From assembly GCA_041617155.1 (NCBI GenBank), contig JBFJPL010000122.1:1-11848 (forward strand): a stretch of DNA of 11,848 nucleotides, in the 5' to 3' direction. Shown here piece by piece: positions 7,031-11,848 of this stretch. The stretch is from CAMYKD01 sp041617155 (GTDB lineage: Bacteria > Pseudomonadota > Alphaproteobacteria > Kiloniellales > JAKSDN01). The stretch's first letter is position 1. Each line of letters starts with the position of its first letter. The notes under the pieces were generated by a model. That model was not told the origin of the DNA and searched no databases. It worked only from the letters and a program-made list of their open reading frames with translations. A program made the translations under genes and the position numbers.

Positions 7031-7498
7031 ATGAACGCCGCGGAACTCACCCAACGGGTCGAACGGGCCTTCTCGGACACGCCCAGGCCGGCGCGCTTTA
7101 CCGACCGCGGGCACTGCTGCGAGTGCGCCGAGCACGACGACACGCTCGGCGCCTTCGACCGGGAGACGATCGGCCTCGATCAGCTCGGCAATCCCGGCTG
7201 GGACCCGCTGTGCTTCGTCCTGCCGGCGGCCTTCCTCTACTACTTCCCGGCCATGGTGCGGCTGGTGCTCGATCCCGACGGCGCCGACGGCTACCTGGAG
7301 CAGTTCCTCTTTCACGTCGCCTACGAGGGCGAGGACAGCCGGTTCTTCCGGCACTTCTCCCAGCCACAGCGCCAGGCGACCCTCGACGTGCTGCGCTACC
7401 TGCGCGCCGACAAGGCCGGGCGCCTGAAAGAGTGGAACCTGGAGGGTGAGCTGGAACAGGCGCTCGCGCTCTGGACCAAATTGGCCGGCGAGGCCTAG
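7031..7498 (+). CDS. DUF6714-like protein of unknown function
   Basis: A 155-residue protein. Near its N-terminus (residues 28-35) it has HCCECAEH, a dense Cys/His cluster that could bind a metal. Aromatic-rich segments follow, LCFVLPAAFLYYFPAMVRL and then LEQFLFHVAYEGED, and the C-terminus is helical. The pattern matches my memory of the DUF6714 family, which has no known function. It is probably soluble; the FLYYFP stretch is too short and broken for a confident membrane helix. The start at 7031 is the first plausible ATG before the conserved part, but its ribosome-binding site is weak and an in-frame upstream start inside the divergent promoter gap cannot be excluded. It is transcribed divergently from the MttB-family gene across 166 nt and is followed by the tandem repeats leading to hmgA. 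Confidence 0.72.
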   Translation: MNAAELTQRVERAFSDTPRPARFTDRGHCCECAEHDDTLGAFDRETIGLDQLGNPGWDPLCFVLPAAFLYYFPAMVRLVLDPDGADGYLEQFLFHVAYEGEDSRFFRHFSQPQRQATLDVLRYLRADKAGRLKEWNLEGELEQALALWTKLAGEA

Positions 7499-7553
7499 TC
7501 TACGCTGGCGCTGACCAGGCGGGTGACCGCGCGACGTTTGAGGGCTATAGATG

Positions 7554-7664
7554 ATGAAGATGCGAGGCGCGCTTTTTTTGTCGTCAGACAAAAACATGGC
7601 CGTTGAGGCCCCGCGAGCCACGCGAGCAAAGCCAAGCGCGCGGATGCGCGCGCCCGGCGTCTGA
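7554..7664 (+). CDS. Possible leader ORF 1 within repeat copy 1
   Basis: ATG at 7554, nine nt after TGAGGG (7539-7544), opens a 36-codon frame beginning MKMRGALFLSSDK and stopping at TGA 7662-7664. That stop lies inside the TGAGGG that would serve the next frame. It resembles no known protein and may only be a by-product of the repeat. The regular placement of a ribosome-binding site before each ATG is the reason to list it. Confidence 0.25.
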   Translation: MKMRGALFLSSDKNMAVEAPRATRAKPSARMRAPGV

Positions 7665-7676
7665 GGGTTGTAGTTG
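7554..7676 (+). repeat. Tandem repeat unit, copy 1 (123 bp)
   Basis: First of two adjacent near-identical units. Across the core the copies differ by two single-base changes, a small change in a T-run (seven T versus five) with one neighbouring base, and one A. Each unit contains an 8-bp hairpin TTTTTGTC-GTCA-GACAAAAA (here about 7570-7589), then a GC-rich palindromic stretch GCGCGCGGATGCGCGC, and ends in CTGAGGGTT. The sequence before copy 1 (TTTGAGGG at 7537-7544) resembles the unit end, so three TGAGGG boundaries occur at 7539, 7662 and 7784. Confidence 0.9.
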
Positions 7677-7799
7677 ATGAAGATGCGAGGCGCTCTTTTT
7701 GTCGTCAGACAAAAAACATGGCCATTGAGGCCCCGCGAGCCACGCGAGCGAAGCCAAGCGCGCGGATGCGCGCGCCCGGCGTCTGAGGGTTCAAGATAA
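7677..7799 (+). repeat. Tandem repeat unit, copy 2 (123 bp)
   Basis: Second unit, ending exactly where the hmgA start codon begins. It keeps the hairpin around GTCGTCAGAC and the GC palindrome. Its terminal TGAGGG (7784-7789) doubles as the ribosome-binding site of hmgA, 10 nt before that ATG, so the repeat boundary is part of the gene's translation signal. Confidence 0.9.
7677..7799 (+). CDS. Possible leader ORF 2 abutting hmgA
   Basis: ATG at 7677 follows TGAGGG by nine nt and opens a 40-codon frame beginning MKMRGALFVVRQK. Its TAA (7797-7799) is directly followed by the hmgA ATG in the same frame. After eight identical residues it diverges from leader 1, because the T-run difference shifts the frame. 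The stop-start junction would allow translational coupling to hmgA. No protein family is recognisable, so this may be incidental. Confidence 0.3.
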   Translation: MKMRGALFVVRQKTWPLRPREPRERSQARGCARPASEGSR

Positions 7800-8939
7800 A
7801 TGAAAAAACACATCTCCTTTCCGCGCATCGAGGGCACGGCCTCGCGCCAGGCGCACGCGGCCCTGCCAGAGGGCACCTACGAGCGCGAGCTGGGCAAGGA
7901 GGGCTTCTTCGGCCCGGCGACCCACATGTACCACCGCCACCCGCCAACCGGCTGGGTCTCGTGGGAGGGGCCGCTTCGCCCGCGCGCCTTCGATCTCACC
8001 AAGCTGAACCGGGAGCAGGCCTCGCCCTGGGATGCCCCGGTCGTGTTGCACAACGCCCACGTGGCCCTGCGCCACTGGCGCGCGCCCAAGACCATGGACC
8101 GCCTGGCGCGCAACGGCGACGGCGACGAGCTGTTTTTCATCCACCAGGGCGCGGGCGACCTGTTCTGCGACTACGGGCATCTCGAGTTCCGGGCCGGCGA
8201 CTACATCCTGCTGCCGCGCGGTACCATGTGGCGCCTGGTCTGCAGCGAGCCGGTGACGGCCCTGCTGATCGAGGCGACCAACGGCGGCTACCAGCTGCCG
8301 GACAAGGGCATGGTCGGGCCGCACGCGATCTTCGACGCCGCCATGCTCGACGTCCCGGCGATCGACCAGGCCTTCACGGACCAGCAGGGCGAGGATGAAT
8401 GGCAGGTCAAGATCAAGCGGCGCGGCCAGATCTCGACCGTCACCTATCCCTTCAACCCGCTCGACGCGGTCGGCTGGAAGGGCGACCTGGCGCCGGTCCG
8501 CCTCAACGTCGAAGACATCCGGCCGCTGGCGAGCCACCGCTATCACCTGCCGCCCTCGGCCCACACCACCTTCGTCGGCAACCGCTTCGTGGTCTGCAGC
8601 TTCGTGCCGCGGCCCTTCGAGACCGACCCCGACGCGCTCAAGATCCCCTTCTTCCACAACAACGACGACTACGACGAGGTGATCTTCTATCACGCCGGCG
8701 ACTTCTTCAGCCGCGACAACATCCACCCGGGCATGGTGACTTTCCACCCCTGCGGCTTCACCCACGGGCCCCACCCCAAGGCGCTCGGCAAGATGCTGAA
8801 GCAGGACAAGCCGGCGACCGACGAGGTCGCGGTCATGATCGACGCGCGCGACGCGCTCGAGGTCGGCGAGCTGCCGCCGGGCGTCGAGTGGGACGGCTAC
8901 GTCGACTCCTGGAAGACGGCGGCGGGGGCGGGCGGATGA
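7800..8939 (+). CDS. hmgA: Homogentisate 1,2-dioxygenase family protein
   Basis: A 379-residue double-cupin protein of the homogentisate dioxygenase family, which opens the aromatic ring of homogentisate to maleylacetoacetate in tyrosine and phenylalanine breakdown. The N-terminus has the typical GTASRQAHAALPEGTYERE followed by THMYHRHPPTGW. A first cupin lies near residues 105-150 (DELFFIHQG to LLPRGTMWRL). The C-terminal cupin carries likely Fe(II) ligands H286 (PFFHNNDDYDE), E293 and H322 (GFTHGPHP). It is shorter than the classical enzyme of about 430 residues, as in a common alternative bacterial branch. It overlaps the hydrolase gene by four bases (ATGA), so the pair is translationally coupled. 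The ribosome-binding site is the end of the upstream repeat. The maleylacetoacetate isomerase and 4-hydroxyphenylpyruvate dioxygenase are not in this window. Confidence 0.87.
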   Translation: MKKHISFPRIEGTASRQAHAALPEGTYERELGKEGFFGPATHMYHRHPPTGWVSWEGPLRPRAFDLTKLNREQASPWDAPVVLHNAHVALRHWRAPKTMDRLARNGDGDELFFIHQGAGDLFCDYGHLEFRAGDYILLPRGTMWRLVCSEPVTALLIEATNGGYQLPDKGMVGPHAIFDAAMLDVPAIDQAFTDQQGEDEWQVKIKRRGQISTVTYPFNPLDAVGWKGDLAPVRLNVEDIRPLASHRYHLPPSAHTTFVGNRFVVCSFVPRPFETDPDALKIPFFHNNDDYDEVIFYHAGDFFSRDNIHPGMVTFHPCGFTHGPHPKALGKMLKQDKPATDEVAVMIDARDALEVGELPPGVEWDGYVDSWKTAAGAGG

Positions 8940-10054
8940 AACTCGCGACTTTGAAAGAGGGCGGCCGCGATGGCACGCTGGTCGTAGTCAGCCGGGACCT
9001 CAAGCGCGCCATTCCTTCAATGAGCGTGCCGACCCTGCAAGCGGCGCTCGATGACTGGGAGAAATATGGGCGCATCCTGGCGGCGGAGAGCGACGTTTTC
9101 GGTCTGGCCGTCACGGCGCACGAATCGGCGACCGATTTGCAGGCGCTCAATCCCGACGCACTTTTCACCGACACGATCAAAGAAGTCTTCGGCCAAGACG
9201 GCCTGCCCTTGTTTCAAAGCATAGCGCAGGCTTGGCCCGAACTTTCCGCCGGTAACCCCTTCGACCCCGCCGCCTGCGCCTCGCCCCTGCCGCGCGCCTA
9301 CCAGTGGGCCGACGGCTCGGCCTACGTCAACCACGTCGAGCTGGTCCGGAAGGCGCGCGGCGCGGAGATGCCGGAGAGCTTCTGGAGCGACCCGCTGATG
9401 TACCAGGGCGGCTCCGACTCCTTCCTGGGGCCCTGCGACTCCATCGTCATGGCGAGCGAGGACTGGGGCATCGACTTCGAGGCCGAGGTCGCGGTTGTGA
9501 CCGACGACGTGCCCATGGGCGTGAGCGCCGCCGAAGCCGGCCGTCACATCGTCCTCTTCATGCTGGTCAACGACGTAAGCTTGCGCAACCTGATTCCGGG
9601 CGAGCTGGCCAAGGGCTTCGGCTTCTTCCAGGCCAAGCCGTCCTCCGCCTTCTCGCCGGTCGCGGTCACGCCCGACGAGCTGGGCAAGGCCTGGGACGGC
9701 CGCAAGCTCCACCTGCCGCTCACCAGCACGCTGAACGGCCAGCTCTTCGGCCGGCCCGACGCCGGCGTCGACATGACCTTCGATTTCCCGACCCTGATCG
9801 CCCACGCCGCTAAGACCCGGCCGCTCGGCGCCGGCACCATCGTCGGCTCCGGCACGGTCTCCAACAAGGACCGCTCGGTCGGCTCCTCCTGCCTGGCCGA
9901 AAAGCGCATGCTGGAGACGATCGAGGACGGCGAGGCCAAGACTCCCTTCATGCGTTTCGGTGACCGGATCCGCATCGAGATGTTCGACAAGGCCGGCGCC
10001 AGCATCTTCGGCGCCATCGAGCAGGTGGTGCAGCAGTACCGGCGCGCGGGCTAG
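8936..10054 (+). CDS. fahA: Fumarylacetoacetate hydrolase family protein
   Basis: A 372-residue FAH-family hydrolase, expected to split fumarylacetoacetate into fumarate and acetoacetate, the final step after homogentisate ring cleavage. The metal site is visible: E182 and E184 in DFEAEVAVV and D213 in VNDVSLRN. The QWADGSAYVNHVELVRKARG segment and GGSDSFLGP are typical of the bacterial enzymes, and GTIVGSGTVSN closes the core. The start is the ATG at 8936 overlapping the hmgA stop; the frame is open further upstream, but that part is only a shadow of hmgA. The N-terminal domain is longer than usual by roughly 30 residues between DDWE and FDPAACASPLPR, and the DNA from 8940 to about 9260 is visibly less GC-rich than the remainder, which suggests a mosaic gene. 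Cytoplasmic. Confidence 0.9.
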   Translation: MKLATLKEGGRDGTLVVVSRDLKRAIPSMSVPTLQAALDDWEKYGRILAAESDVFGLAVTAHESATDLQALNPDALFTDTIKEVFGQDGLPLFQSIAQAWPELSAGNPFDPAACASPLPRAYQWADGSAYVNHVELVRKARGAEMPESFWSDPLMYQGGSDSFLGPCDSIVMASEDWGIDFEAEVAVVTDDVPMGVSAAEAGRHIVLFMLVNDVSLRNLIPGELAKGFGFFQAKPSSAFSPVAVTPDELGKAWDGRKLHLPLTSTLNGQLFGRPDAGVDMTFDFPTLIAHAAKTRPLGAGTIVGSGTVSNKDRSVGSSCLAEKRMLETIEDGEAKTPFMRFGDRIRIEMFDKAGASIFGAIEQVVQQYRRAG

Positions 10055-10110
10055 CGCAGAATCCGTACAGATGGGATCGAGCCCCCTTACCCTTCCGCTA
10101 CGCGGGCCCC

Positions 10111-10132
10111 TCCCTCTCCCCGAGGAGAGGGA
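10111..10132. repeat. Hairpin of the interspersed CCCTCTCC type
   Basis: TCCCTCTCC pairs perfectly with GGAGAGGGA around the loop CCGA, a 9-bp stem. It follows CCCCCTTACCCTTCCGC, and the combination resembles short intergenic palindromic repeats scattered through many proteobacterial genomes. It may also shield or end the fahA transcript. Confidence 0.65.
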
Positions 10133-10216
10133 ACAGAAAGGCTCGTGTGGCACCGGTCCCTCGCTCACCCACGGTGGTGCAACAACCTAGGGGGATACGG
10201 GCGCCGGGCCGCGCCG

Positions 10217-10242
10217 CCGGGGTGGAGCATGCTCCACCCCGG
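10217..10242. repeat. 26-bp perfect palindrome
   Basis: Thirteen bases, CCGGGGTGGAGCA, are followed directly by their exact reverse complement. It can form a long stem in either transcript from the two converging operons, but has no U-tract. It could be a bidirectional transcript-end structure or a repetitive extragenic palindrome. Confidence 0.75.
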
Positions 10243-10330
10243 GGCGACAGCATTCCATCTACCCAATTCCAAAGACACAAGGGGGCGTGGTTTAGAGATC
10301 GCCAGAAGACAGGGCCATCGAGCAGGAGGT

Positions 10331-10368
10331 GCGGGCCTACGCCGGCTGGCAGCCCGGCCCGCGTTTCT
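10331..10368 (+). terminator. Possible intrinsic terminator after fahA
   Basis: GCGGGCC (10331-10337) pairs with GGCCCGC (10356-10362) and is followed on the plus strand by TTTCTT (10364-10369). An inner GCCGG/CCGGC stem (10341-10345, 10354-10358) may stack inside. The T-tract reaches the last codon of the converging gene. The loop is long, so the evidence is modest. Confidence 0.4.
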
Positions 10369-11012
10369 TACGGCCGCGCCGCCGACTGAAGCAGGGCGCG
10401 GCGCAGCCGGGCGTCGGCGCCGAAGCGCCGGCGGAAGGCCTTGGCGGCCTGGGCGTAGTGGTCGATCACCTGGACCTTGACCACCTCGTTGAACTCGTCG
10501 CGGGTCAGGCGCAGGGTGCCGACGTAGACCGCGCTGTCGCCCCCGCGGGTCTGGACATGTAGCGGACCGGGAATGCGGATCTTGCGCTGCCGGATGCCGC
10601 CGTTGAGGACCGTGTACTTCACCGTCACCTCGCCGCCCACCAAATAGGGCATGTCGCGCGGGATCGGGAAGAAGAAGGTCTCGCCGAGCCGCGGGTTGAT
10701 CAGGTAGCGGCTGTCGGCGGGCCGCGTGTCGGGGTCCGCGGCGGCCTTGAGCCAGGCCCGGTTGGCGATCATCTCCTCCATGTTGAAAAGGTCGTTGGGG
10801 ATGTCGAGCTCGCGCTCGTTGGCGCGCAAGGGCGGCACGATCTCGACCGCGCCGACCACCAGGACCCGGTCCGCCCCGACCTCGGCCAGGCTGGCCGTCT
10901 CTTCCTGCGGCCAGACCGGCATCGCGCAGGCGCCAAGCGCCAGCGCGCCGGCCAGCGAGAGACTACGAATCAGCGGGCCGCGGATCATCGGGGACCGCTG
11001 GGCGCGCGGCAT
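10368..11012 (-). CDS. Putative lipoprotein, second gene of pair
   Basis: A 214-residue protein of unknown function. A hydrophobic signal segment ends in the lipobox L-G-A-C, so it should be lipid-anchored after type II signal peptidase cleavage. The mature part has VLVVGAVEIVPPL near its start, then beta-rich segments such as VKYTVLNGGIRQRKIRIPG and a basic helical C-terminus (YAQAAKAFRRRFGAD). The ATG at 11012 overlaps the stop of the preceding gene as TGATG; an internal ATG at 10988 would give a more usual 20-residue signal peptide and is the main alternative. Neither has a strong ribosome-binding site, which fits translational coupling. I do not recognise the family. Being coupled to another lipoprotein suggests the two work together at the envelope. 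Confidence 0.75.
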   Translation of the reverse strand: MPRAQRSPMIRGPLIRSLSLAGALALGACAMPVWPQEETASLAEVGADRVLVVGAVEIVPPLRANERELDIPNDLFNMEEMIANRAWLKAAADPDTRPADSRYLINPRLGETFFFPIPRDMPYLVGGEVTVKYTVLNGGIRQRKIRIPGPLHVQTRGGDSAVYVGTLRLTRDEFNEVVKVQVIDHYAQAAKAFRRRFGADARLRRALLQSAARP

Positions 11013-11581
11013 CACCGGGACTTGGCCAGTTGGGCCAGCCGGCCGCGCACCATGGCAATCTGGCGCACGTACTCCGGATTTTCCTCCTCCATGTGCTCTA
11101 GCACCTTGGTCAGAATCTCGTGCTCGCTCGGCCGCTTGGTCCGCTGCATCTCGAACTTGCCCTGCTCGAACCAGCCGGTGTTGACCGAGACGTACCTGTA
11201 GGCGCCGACGAAATAGAGCCCGGGCCGCTTGATCCGGACCGCGGTCTGGTTGCGCCCGTCGCTGCCGAACTCGTAGCTGTAGTTGGTGTTGCTCCACCAG
11301 GTCGCGGAGCGGCCGAAGCTGTCGACCTGAAACGGCCCGGGCGGGATGCCGAGGTGGTAGAAGACGCCGTCGTCGACCGCGGCCGAAAAGCCCCGTTCGT
11401 CGCCGCTGTACTCCCTGATGGTGACCCATCCAAGGCTGGAGGGGGCATCCTCCATGTCGATGTAGCCGTAGACCACCGAGCGGGTCGTGTCGTTCGGGTC
11501 GACCGGAGTGGAGCTCGCGCAGGCGGCGAGCAGGAACAGCGCGGAAATCGCGCCGAGCGGCGCGGCGAGGCGGCGAAACAT
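11012..11581 (-). CDS. Putative lipoprotein, first gene of pair
   Basis: A 189-residue protein. The N-terminus MFRRLAAPLGAISALFLLAAC is a textbook lipoprotein signal with lipobox L-A-A-C, the Cys being residue 21. The mature part is beta-rich and aromatic, with SVVYGYIDMEDAPSSLGWV near its start, then YHLGIPPGPFQVDSFG and GLYFVGAYRYV; it ends in a charged helix with EEENPEYVRQIAMV that could form a coiled coil. The pattern (a Y-G-Y-I-D type strand, then G-x-P-P-G) recalls small beta-sandwich envelope lipoproteins, but I do not recognise a named family. The start is supported by AGGAGG six nt upstream. It is translationally coupled through TGATG to the second lipoprotein. Confidence 0.8.
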   Translation of the reverse strand: MFRRLAAPLGAISALFLLAACASSTPVDPNDTTRSVVYGYIDMEDAPSSLGWVTIREYSGDERGFSAAVDDGVFYHLGIPPGPFQVDSFGRSATWWSNTNYSYEFGSDGRNQTAVRIKRPGLYFVGAYRYVSVNTGWFEQGKFEMQRTKRPSEHEILTKVLEHMEEENPEYVRQIAMVRGRLAQLAKSR

Positions 11582-11587
11582 GGAGGT

Positions 11588-11593
11588 CCTCCT
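11588..11593 (-). promoter_or_regulatory. Ribosome-binding site of first lipoprotein
   Basis: AGGAGG on the minus strand, 6 nt before the ATG at 11581. It is a strong consensus match and settles the start. Confidence 0.8.
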
Positions 11594-11622
11594 GGCTCTC
11601 GAAATCGTCGAACGGGGGAGCC

Positions 11623-11650
11623 TATGTAACGAGATTAAAGATCGGGTTAA
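11623..11650 (-). promoter_or_regulatory. Candidate promoter of lipoprotein pair
   Basis: On the minus strand TTAACC (11650-11645) and TACATA (11628-11623) are separated by 16 nt and lie about 40-70 nt before the ATG, in a locally AT-rich patch. Both hexamers deviate from consensus, so this is a weak call based on position and composition. Confidence 0.28.
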
Positions 11651-11739
11651 ATCGCGTCATGGGTGCAAGGCAGGCGGCCCTGGGGCGCGCCCGAACCGGA
11701 CTTTTTCCCGTGGACACGGGTGGTCGCGGCGTCGCCACT

Positions 11740-11763
11740 AGCCCGCATTTCTCATACTGGCCA
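11740..11763 (+). repeat. Right arm of the 24-bp long-range inverted repeat
   Basis: Begins AGCCCGCATTTCTCATACTG and matches the left arm at 23 of 24 positions in inverted orientation. As on the left, similarity continues outward, toward the right window edge, and not inward. It reads as the inner end of an element lying to the right. Confidence 0.75.
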
Positions 11764-11812
11764 CGGTCTGCGCGGCGTTGTCCGGCCGACAGGGTAGGAA
11801 AGCCGTGCGGCG

Positions 11813-11828
11813 CGATGCTGGCGCATCG
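11813..11828 (+). repeat. Hairpin in outward arm, matched in left flank
   Basis: CGATGC-TGGC-GCATCG, 73 nt outward from the right repeat arm. Compared with the left hairpin (CGTAGC/GCTACG), stem pairs 3 and 4 are changed on both sides so that pairing is kept. Confidence 0.55.
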
Positions 11829-11848
11829 GGCAAGCGGCTTGACGCACC

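Larger units (their letters stand above)
10055..10367. other. Convergent intergenic region with strong palindromes
   Basis: This lies between the ends of the rightward fahA and the leftward lipoprotein gene. It holds a CCCTCTCC-type hairpin (10111-10132), a 26-bp perfect palindrome (10217-10242) and a possible terminator stem (10331-10368). Short open frames here are low-complexity and have no ribosome-binding site. No gene is supported. Confidence 0.6.
11582..11848. other. Right flank, gene-free upstream region
   Basis: This contains the ribosome-binding site and possible promoter of the lipoprotein pair, a small hairpin CCCGTG-GA-CACGGG (11707-11720), the right inverted-repeat arm and the matched hairpin. 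TAGGAAAGCC followed by GTG at 11806 could start a rightward reading frame leaving the window, but too few codons are visible to identify it. Confidence 0.5.

Noticed and set aside
7554..7799. CRISPR array
   Set aside because: Only two units, the whole 123 bp is repeated with no unique spacers, and no cas genes are nearby.
6989..7876. 295-codon minus-strand frame spanning the tandem repeats and the DUF6714-like gene
   Set aside because: It is antisense to a recognised gene and owes its length to repeats of a multiple-of-three unit. No ribosome-binding site was seen.
7791..8774. 327-codon minus-strand frame antisense to hmgA
   Set aside because: Its composition is Val/Glu/Asp/Arg-rich, the mirror of hmgA codons, and hmgA carries conserved cupin ligands.
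8399..8935. In-frame upstream extension of fumarylacetoacetate hydrolase
   Set aside because: This part only reads hmgA out of frame. The conserved N-terminus of the hydrolase begins at the ATG at 8936, which overlaps the hmgA stop.
11707..11720. CCCGTG-GA-CACGGG hairpin as a terminator
   Set aside because: The T-run lies before it on the plus strand, so it does not have intrinsic-terminator polarity on either strand.

Overview
This window is GC-rich bacterial DNA with dense, short-spaced genes. It reads like an alphaproteobacterium of the Rhodospirillales/Kiloniellales kind; that placement is inferred from codon use, gene families and a corrinoid-type methyltransferase homologue without pyrrolysine, not from a marker gene. 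No rRNA, tRNA, CRISPR array or complete transposase is visible.

Layout from left to right. 1-266: flank holding one arm of an inverted repeat and a hairpin. 267-1808 (-): secreted LVIVD-repeat (choice-of-anchor B type) beta-propeller protein. 1809-2204: gene-free leader. 2205-3029 (-) and 3036-4556 (-): a two-gene operon of a histidine/phenylalanine ammonia-lyase homologue followed 6 nt later by a TauD/TfdA Fe(II)/2-oxoglutarate dioxygenase. 4557-4878: AT-rich divergent control region. 4879-5286 (+): small basic protein with an AT-hook-like N-terminus. 5329-6864 (-): MttB-family (trimethylamine/quaternary-amine) methyltransferase. 7031-7498 (+): DUF6714-like protein. 7554-7799: two tandem copies of a 123-bp unit, each with its own ribosome-binding site and short reading frame. 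7800-8939 and 8936-10054 (+): homogentisate 1,2-dioxygenase-type protein and fumarylacetoacetate hydrolase, overlapping by ATGA. 10055-10367: convergent gap with strong palindromes. 10368-11012 and 11012-11581 (-): two lipoproteins coupled by TGATG. 11582-11848: flank with the second inverted-repeat arm.

Two catabolic themes stand out. The right half carries the last steps of tyrosine/homogentisate breakdown (ring cleavage and fumarylacetoacetate hydrolysis). The left half carries a lyase, a 2OG dioxygenase and an MttB-family enzyme. The lyase is the most unusual gene: it has the fold signatures of the HAL/PAL family but lacks the Ala-Ser-Gly triad that makes the MIO electrophile, and lacks the catalytic Tyr of the Q-D-P-Y motif. 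A MIO-free member of this family, ergothionase, eliminates trimethylamine from ergothioneine. Together with the MttB-family neighbour this suggests, as inference only, a route for degrading a betaine such as ergothioneine or hercynine.

A near-identical 24-bp sequence sits at both ends of the window in inverted orientation (128-151 and 11740-11763). The similarity runs outward, and at a matching distance each arm has a hairpin with the same shape but compensated bases. The roughly 11.6 kb of genes may therefore lie between two diverged copies of one mobile or structured element.
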